NCBI RefSeq assembly: GCF_004784465.1
Contig: NZ_SRRU01000011.1
Location: 186,001 to 250,000 of the forward strand
Reading direction: 5' to 3'
Length of the DNA stretch: 64,000 nt
Source: Streptomyces griseoluteus
GTDB taxonomy: Bacteria; Actinomycetota; Actinomycetes; Streptomycetales; Streptomycetaceae
Shown here: one piece after another, positions 59,847 through 64,000 of the stretch
Position numbering within the stretch: the first letter of the stretch is position 1
Layout of the letters: each line of letters opens with the position of its first letter
The notes under the pieces: generated by a model
The model's input: the letters and a program-made list of their open reading frames with translations, nothing else
What the model was told of the DNA's origin: nothing
The model's database searches: none
Position numbers and translations under genes: made by a program

Positions 59847-61052
59847 GTGCCCAGCGACAAAAGGGCCGTCGAGTGCCCGTTCGACTTCAGCGAGGCACTC
59901 GAGTTCGATCCCGCGCTCGCCGACCTGATGCGACGGGATACCCCGGCCCGTATCAGGCTTCCCTACGGCGACGCCGACGCCTGGATCGTCACCGGCTTCG
60001 ACGCCGTCAAGAGGGTGACCACGGACCCCCGGCTGAGCCGGGCGGGCATCATCGCCCACGACTACCCCCGGCTCACGCCGGAGCCCATCGTCTCGCCCGA
60101 GTCGATCAACGTCATGGACCCGCCGCACAGCAGCCGTGTCCGCCAACTGGCCTCGCAGGCGTTCACCCAGCAGCGGGCCGATGAGATGCGGCCCCGGATC
60201 GTCCGGCTCGCGGACAGTCTGCTGGACGCGATGGAGGAGCACGGTCCGCCGGCCGACGTGGTGGAGTCGCTGGCCGACACGCTTCCCCAGCACACCGTCA
60301 TGGACCTTCTCGGCGTCCCGCGCGAGGACTGGGCGCGCATGCAGGATTCCGTGCGCCGGCTGCTGGTCGTCGGCGCCGGCACCAAGGAGGCCGCCATGGC
60401 GGCCAAGGCCGACCTCACGTCCTACTTCGGTGAACTCGTCCAACAGCGCCGGAAGTCACCGGGCGAGGACCTCATCAGCCTGATGGCCGAAGCCCGGGAC
60501 GGCGAGGACTGCCTCAGCGACCGGGAACTGGCGGTCACCGCCCTGACCCTGGCACTCAGCGGGCAGGACACGGCGACCTGCCAGATCGGCAACATCGTCT
60601 ACCTGCTCCTCACCCGTCCCGAACTCGCGGACCACCTCAGGCAACGGCCCGAGGACCTGACAGACGTACTGAACGAGATGCTCCGCTACATCCCGTTCCG
60701 CAACGGCGTCGGAATCCCCCGGCTGGCTCTCGAGGACCTGGAGCTGGGCGGCGCGCAGATCCGGGCGGGAGACTTCGTCCACGTGTCGTACCTCGCGGCC
60801 AACCGCGATCCGGAGCGCTATCCGAACCCGGACGTCATCGACATCCACCGGCCCAGCCGTCCCCACATGACGTTCGGCTGGGGCGGACACCGCTGCATCG
60901 CCGTGCCCCTGGCCATGGCAGAACTCGAAGTGGCCATCAGGCGGCTCCTGGAGCGCTTCCCCGGACTGCGGCTGGCCGTAGCCCCGGAGGAAGTGCGCTG
61001 GGACACCGAGACGATCCGACGGTTCCCCCTGGAGCTGCCCGTGACCTGGTGA
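59847..61052 (+). CDS. cytochrome P450
   Basis: A 401-residue protein from GTG 59847 with CGGAGGAG upstream. The heme loop is FGWGGHRCIAVPLA with C350 as the thiolate ligand; the residue usually Gly at Cys+2 is Ala. The I-helix has SGQDT (238-242) in place of the usual AGxDT, and the ExxR is E277/R280. Class I, so it needs a ferredoxin and reductase; none is adjacent, nor are biosynthetic genes, so it may be a stand-alone tailoring or detoxifying enzyme. The start has a well-placed ribosome site. Confidence 0.92.
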   Translation: MPSDKRAVECPFDFSEALEFDPALADLMRRDTPARIRLPYGDADAWIVTGFDAVKRVTTDPRLSRAGIIAHDYPRLTPEPIVSPESINVMDPPHSSRVRQLASQAFTQQRADEMRPRIVRLADSLLDAMEEHGPPADVVESLADTLPQHTVMDLLGVPREDWARMQDSVRRLLVVGAGTKEAAMAAKADLTSYFGELVQQRRKSPGEDLISLMAEARDGEDCLSDRELAVTALTLALSGQDTATCQIGNIVYLLLTRPELADHLRQRPEDLTDVLNEMLRYIPFRNGVGIPRLALEDLELGGAQIRAGDFVHVSYLAANRDPERYPNPDVIDIHRPSRPHMTFGWGGHRCIAVPLAMAELEVAIRRLLERFPGLRLAVAPEEVRWDTETIRRFPLELPVTW

Positions 61053-61249
61053 ATCAGCGCTCGCTGCTCCGCCCGCTTCCGCTTGATGGGTGTCCCGGGC
61101 GGAGGCCGGTGACGGCGCGCCGGCTCGTCCGGTCGGCGACCCCCGCGGCCGTCTCCGTCACCTCGCCGATGACGTGGCCACCGGCCCCCGCTGCTCCGTC
61201 TTCGTCCGGTTGCAGGCACACATGATTCGAAGGCTCGGCCGATGTCCGT

Positions 61250-61365
61250 GCCTGATGGGGGATCAGCTTCAGTTCGACCATCGGGCCGACCACCGTGAAC
61301 ACCAGCCGTGCCACCGGCGAGAATTCGGTCAACGAGGCCGCGACGAAGGTGGCGGCGGTGCTTGA
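61250..61365 (-). pseudogene. remnant of a permease (UPF0718/DUF318-type)
   Basis: The minus frame reads SSTAATFVAASLTEFSP then VARLVFTVVGPMVELKLI, which matches the last membrane helices of UPF0718-type permeases. Upstream and downstream of this 116-bp stretch the frame turns into unrelated low-complexity sequence, with no start and no other permease helices in the gap. This is a fragment of a deleted gene. The gap 61053-61425 holds nothing else that I can support. Confidence 0.5.
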
Positions 61366-61425
61366 CCGCGATGCGAGACTTCCGTCATGGACAAGGGGCG
61401 GGAGTCGCGGTGGGAGAAGGACGCG

Positions 61426-61641
61426 ATGACGGTGGAGATCGGCTTCGCCGTGGTCACCGCCGGCGTCCTTGCCGCGGTGGTCTTCGCCGTGGCTCTGGCC
61501 GTCACTCATCTCTTCGGCCTCTCAGGTTCGGCGTCCAGAGGCGTGCTGATGGGAGGAGTCTCGGGTGGAGCGGCGGCCGGACTGTGGCGTCTGATACATG
61601 TCCTGTACCGCTTCGACGTGGAGCGCCGTAAAGGCCGCTGA
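61426..61641 (+). CDS. small membrane protein
   Basis: A 71-residue protein from ATG 61426, chosen because GAGAAGGA lies 5 nt upstream; ATG 61387 would add 13 residues without a ribosome site. Two hydrophobic helices are present: IGFAVVTAGVLAAVVFAVALAV and GVLMGGVSGGAAAGLW, and the C-terminus is basic (RFDVERRKGR). Function unknown. Confidence 0.6.
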   Translation: MTVEIGFAVVTAGVLAAVVFAVALAVTHLFGLSGSASRGVLMGGVSGGAAAGLWRLIHVLYRFDVERRKGR

Positions 61642-61774
61642 CGCCGAGGTGCTCCCAGAGAGGTACCTCGGGTTTGTTCACCCTCAGGCCGGACACCCGC
61701 CCGTTGAGCCCCTGGGGGAAGAAGGGATGTGGACCGCATCCACCTCTTGGGGCGGGAGTATGGAGGTGTCGTCT

Positions 61775-62134
61775 ATGACCGCCGAGAACATCTGGAGCTA
61801 CGGCCCGACCGCTGGGCACACGCCGGACGCGGATCTGAGCGGGTACAAGGTCGAGGCGCTCGACGGGCACATCGGCAAGGTGGACAAGCACTCGAACGAC
61901 GTGGGGGAGCAGTACATCGTCGTGGACACGGGGGTGTGGATCTTCGGCAAGGAGGTCCTGCTGCCGGCCGGGACGATCACCGGGATCGACCACGAGGAGC
62001 GGACGCTGCACGTGGCGCGGACCAAGGAGCAGATCAAGGACGCGCCCGAGTTCGACAAGGACAAGCATCTGGGCGACCCGGCGTACCGGGACCAGATCAG
62101 CGGCCACTACGGCGGGCACGGCTCGGGGCACTGA
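61775..62134 (+). CDS. PRC-barrel domain protein
   Basis: A 119-residue protein from ATG 61775 (GGAGGTG 7 nt upstream; ATG 61760 is also in frame). SGYKVEALDGHIGKVDKHSND is the start of a PRC-barrel, followed by QYIVVDTGVWIFGKEVLLPAGTITGIDHEERTLHV and a C-terminal helix with KEQIKDAPEFDKDKHLGD. Single PRC-barrel proteins bind RNA or act in stress responses, and their role is not known here. A strong terminator follows. Confidence 0.88.
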   Translation: MTAENIWSYGPTAGHTPDADLSGYKVEALDGHIGKVDKHSNDVGEQYIVVDTGVWIFGKEVLLPAGTITGIDHEERTLHVARTKEQIKDAPEFDKDKHLGDPAYRDQISGHYGGHGSGH

Positions 62135-62160
62135 GCGGGGCTTTCGCGGGGAGGCGCAGG

Positions 62161-62203
62161 AGCAGGGCCCGGCGGTCCGGGGGAGCGACCGCCGGGCCCT
62201 GCT
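62161..62203 (+). terminator. perfect 17-bp hairpin terminator
   Basis: AGCAGGGCCCGGCGGTC (62161-62177) and GACCGCCGGGCCCTGCT (62187-62203) are exact complements with a 9-nt loop. They end the PRC-barrel transcript. Confidence 0.85.
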
Positions 62204-62221
62204 GCCGTTCCCGGCGGGGCT

Positions 62222-62248
62222 CTGTAGGAGACTTCTACAGCAATGTAG
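62222..62248 (+). promoter_or_regulatory. BlaI-type operator half-sites upstream of tatA-blaI-M56
   Basis: CTGTAG-N7-CTACAG (62222-62240) and CTACA-N4-TGTAG (62235-62248) form overlapping inverted repeats of TGTAG/CTACA halves, the motif of BlaI/MecI-type repressors. They lie 65 bp upstream of tatA. The BlaI-family repressor is the second gene of the operon (62574), so autoregulation and co-control of tatA are likely. Confidence 0.65.
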
Positions 62249-62312
62249 ACAATGATGGTGGGCGGGACCGGCCGGTCCCGCCCACCACCCCCGCTGGGAG
62301 GAACCGCCCCCG

Positions 62313-62519
62313 ATGTTCGGCCTGAGTGAAGTCGCCCTGCTCCTCATCGTGTTGATCGTCCTTCTCGGCGTACGGAAGCTGCCCGGACTCGTCCGCTCGG
62401 CCGGCCAGGCCACCCGCATCTTCAAGAGCGAGGCCCGCGCCCTGCGTACCCAGGACGCCCCGCCCGCCACGGGCCCCGTCATCGAGGGCACCGTCCTGCC
62501 CCGCGACGAACGGAGCTGA
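62313..62519 (+). CDS. tatA: twin-arginine translocase subunit, TatA/E family
   Basis: A 68-residue protein from ATG 62313 with GGGAGGA upstream. It begins MFGLSEVALLLIVLIVLLGV, a short N-terminal membrane helix with the conserved Phe-Gly, followed by RKLPGLVRSAGQATRIFKSEARAL, the amphipathic helix of TatA/E. TatA forms the pore for folded proteins. The charged tail is short. Unusually it lies behind BlaI-type operators and before a BlaI/M56 pair, so it is a second, conditionally expressed TatA rather than the housekeeping copy. Confidence 0.9.
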   Translation: MFGLSEVALLLIVLIVLLGVRKLPGLVRSAGQATRIFKSEARALRTQDAPPATGPVIEGTVLPRDERS

Positions 62520-62573
62520 GCCGGCCCGAGCGCGGCCTACGATCCACCCACGGCGGAAGGGAAAGGAGGGGGC

Positions 62574-62960
62574 GTGAACGACCAGCGGCGTACCCGGCGA
62601 CGGGGACAGGGCGAGCTGGAGGGGCTGGTGCTCTCCGCCCTGCGCGAGGCCCGCATGCCCGCGTCCGCCGGGTGGGTGCAGGAACGCCTCGGCGGCGACC
62701 TCGCCTACACCACCGTCATCACCATCCTCACCCGCCTCCTGGCCAAGGGCGCCGTCACCCGCGAACGCGCCGGCCGCTCCTTCGTATGGACCCCGGTCTC
62801 CGACCAGGCCGGCCTCGCCGCGCACCGGATGCGCAAGGTGCTGGACGGCGAGAGCGACCGCGAGGCGGTGCTGTCCCGCTTCGTCACCTCCCTCGAACCG
62901 GACGACGAACGGCTCCTGCGGCACCTGCTGGGCGAGTCGGGCCCGGACGGAGAAGGCTGA
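62574..62960 (+). CDS. BlaI/MecI/CopY-family transcriptional repressor
   Basis: A 128-residue protein from GTG 62574 with AAAGGAGG upstream. The winged helix-turn-helix (about 12-80) reads GELEGLVLSALREARMPASAGWVQERL and LAYTTVITILTRLLAKGAVTRERAGR, the BlaI signature; a C-terminal dimerisation helix follows. It is 7 bp from the M56 peptidase gene. In the Bla/Mec systems, the M56 sensor protease triggers cleavage of this repressor on binding a signal such as a beta-lactam. Half-sites upstream of tatA fit. Confidence 0.93.
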   Translation: MNDQRRTRRRGQGELEGLVLSALREARMPASAGWVQERLGGDLAYTTVITILTRLLAKGAVTRERAGRSFVWTPVSDQAGLAAHRMRKVLDGESDREAVLSRFVTSLEPDDERLLRHLLGESGPDGEG

Positions 62961-62967
62961 GAGACCG

Positions 62968-63894
62968 ATGGGCGTGTTCGTCCTGCTGCCGCTGGTGCTC
63001 CCCCTGACGGCATGGCCGGTCGCCCGGCTGGCCGAACAACGGCTGCACCCCCGCGCCGCGACGTGGCTGCTCACCGTCACCGCCTGCGCGCTGGCCCTGT
63101 GCAGCACACTCTGCCTGACCCTGCTCATGGTGGTCGGCACCGCCCAACTCCCCGGCAACCCCCTGCCGGACGCCTGGTCGGACGACGAGGTGCGCGACGC
63201 CGTCCCGTACGACGAGGTCGCGGGCCAGGCCGCGATTCCCGCCCTGCTCGCCGTGCTCGCGGGCTGCTCGCGCGTGCTCTGGCGGCATCTACGGGTACGG
63301 CGGCGCGCCGAGCGGAGCCTCGCGGGTCTGCCCCGGCGTACGGTCGCCGTGCTGTCCGACCCGGAGCCCTATGCGTACGCCCTGCCCGGCCGGGACCGGG
63401 GGCGGGTGGTGGTGTCGACCGGCATGCTGATCCGGCTGGCCGCACGCGAGCGCCGGGCGCTGTTCGCGCACGAGAAGGCGCATCTCGCGGGCGGCCACCA
63501 CCGGTTCCTGCTGCTGGTCCAACTGGCCGCGCGAGCCAATCCGTTTCTGCGTCCACTGCGTACCGCCGTTTCGTACACCGTGGAGCGGTGGGCCGACGAG
63601 GAGGCGGCCGGGGTGGTGCGCAGCCGGCAGACGGTGGCCCGCGCCATCGGCAAGGCGGCGCTGGTCTCGCGGCCGCACCCCGTCCTGGCCGGGTTCGCGG
63701 CGCCGGGACCCGTACCGCGCCGGGTCGCCGCGCTGTTGGGGCCCGCACCCGCCGTACACGTCTGGCCCTCGCTGTTCACCGCCGTGGGAGTGGCTGCCTG
63801 GACTGCCGCGGCCGGGACGATGATCTCGGCGCTGTCCTCGGCCACTTCGGCGGTGACGCTCTTCCTCGTGCTGAAGGCGGCCACCCCGCTGTAG
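62968..63894 (+). CDS. M56-family membrane metallopeptidase (BlaR/MecR-type, no sensor domain)
   Basis: A 308-residue protein with four to five membrane helices and the zinc motif HEKAH (about 166-170, in LFAHEKAHLAGGHH) and ERWADEEAAG as the later conserved segment of the M56 family. A cytosolic proteolytic domain lies between the membrane segments. It lacks the extracellular penicillin-binding domain of BlaR1/MecR1, so the signal is not obvious. It is coupled to the BlaI gene and probably inactivates that repressor. Confidence 0.93.
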   Translation: MGVFVLLPLVLPLTAWPVARLAEQRLHPRAATWLLTVTACALALCSTLCLTLLMVVGTAQLPGNPLPDAWSDDEVRDAVPYDEVAGQAAIPALLAVLAGCSRVLWRHLRVRRRAERSLAGLPRRTVAVLSDPEPYAYALPGRDRGRVVVSTGMLIRLAARERRALFAHEKAHLAGGHHRFLLLVQLAARANPFLRPLRTAVSYTVERWADEEAAGVVRSRQTVARAIGKAALVSRPHPVLAGFAAPGPVPRRVAALLGPAPAVHVWPSLFTAVGVAAWTAAAGTMISALSSATSAVTLFLVLKAATPL

Positions 63895-63924
63895 CGGTGG
63901 CCGCCCCCGAGCCTCGGACGTGTA

Positions 63925-64000
63925 TCAGAGGTCGAACTCGTGCGGCGGCAGGTCGAGGGCGAAGCACGCCTCGCGGACCACCGCCTGCTCGTCCTTGTCG
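63925..64000 (-). CDS. C-terminal end of an unknown gene (partial)
   Basis: The last 24 codons of a minus-strand gene running off the right edge: the readable end is DKDEQAVVREACFALDLP then PHEFDL and stop. It is convergent with the M56 gene. Too short to assign a family. Confidence 0.5.
   Translation of the reverse strand, partial: DKDEQAVVREACFALDLPPHEFDL

Noticed and set aside
59847..61052. A natural-product gene cluster around the P450
   Set aside because: No synthase, peptide synthetase, terpene cyclase or precursor peptide gene is nearby.
61387..61425. Start of the small membrane protein at ATG 61387
   Set aside because: No ribosome site, whereas GAGAAGGA sits right before ATG 61426.

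Overview
The window is high-G+C DNA with many GTG and a few TTG starts, AGGAGG-type ribosome sites, short intergenic gaps and families typical of streptomycetes (DevS/DevR-like pair, PknG-like kinase, SpoIIE/PP2C regulators, ALF repeats, DUF2795, DUF3040, DUF3253, DUF4916). It is most likely a Streptomyces chromosome. Most of it looks chromosomal. I saw no transposase, integrase, plasmid origin, prophage or CRISPR array. Layout, left to right: a split transketolase (1-869), a tRNA-Pro(GGG), three small secreted proteins, and an orphan cytochrome oxidase subunit I operon (3.4-5.5 kb). A PhoD-like phosphatase (5.7-7.4 kb) then meets a seven-gene minus-strand cluster (7.4-15.4 kb). That cluster encodes a Trypco1 protein, a solute-binding lipoprotein, a four-helix membrane protein, a vWA/zinc-ribbon protein, a PknG-like kinase, a trypsin-like protease fused to a degenerate P-loop region, and a DUF3253 protein. 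This cluster is the most unusual object here: it resembles the mycobacterial pknG-glnX-glnH sensing module with a vWA/trypsin/Trypco set added.

From 15.4 to 28.4 kb come accessory regulators and metabolism: a LysR/SDR divergon with a perfect palindrome, a damaged TetR gene with a paired SMR efflux operon, a frameshifted DUF3040 gene, a GAF/PP2C phosphatase, two secreted SH3-like peptides, an IclR/MFS/2-hydroxyacid-dehydrogenase locus, DUF1684 and an F420-type oxidoreductase. From 28.4 to 34.8 kb lies a dormancy/hypoxia-type locus: DevS-like kinase, zinc alcohol dehydrogenase, two double universal-stress proteins, DevR-like regulator and a cNMP-binding protein, with palindromes in the control regions.

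From 34.8 to 48.4 kb are a DUF4916 NUDIX-like protein, a SAM methyltransferase, a HAD phosphatase, a lysophospholipase-like hydrolase, a thiolase/acyl-CoA ligase pair, a TSUP permease, convergent cobK and cobF, an ALF-repeat secreted protein, an SDR, a formaldehyde-dehydrogenase-like enzyme, a membrane protein and a DUF309 protein. A second tRNA-Pro(GGG) at 48.5 kb shares its terminator with the first. From 48.7 kb on are DUF2795, a pyruvyl-transferase-like protein, peptidase E, a VOC protein, DUF4190, a haloacetate-dehalogenase-like hydrolase, a RecQ helicase, PAP2 and diacylglycerol-kinase-like lipid genes, a PAS/GAF/SpoIIE/ATPase protein whose phosphatase motifs are degenerate, a cytochrome P450, PRC-barrel and tatA genes, and a BlaI/M56 pair behind BlaI-like half-sites.

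Several genes (TetR at 17.16 kb, DUF3040 at 19.3 kb, possibly the missing start at 48.95 kb) look as if single bases were lost. This could be real decay or sequence error.
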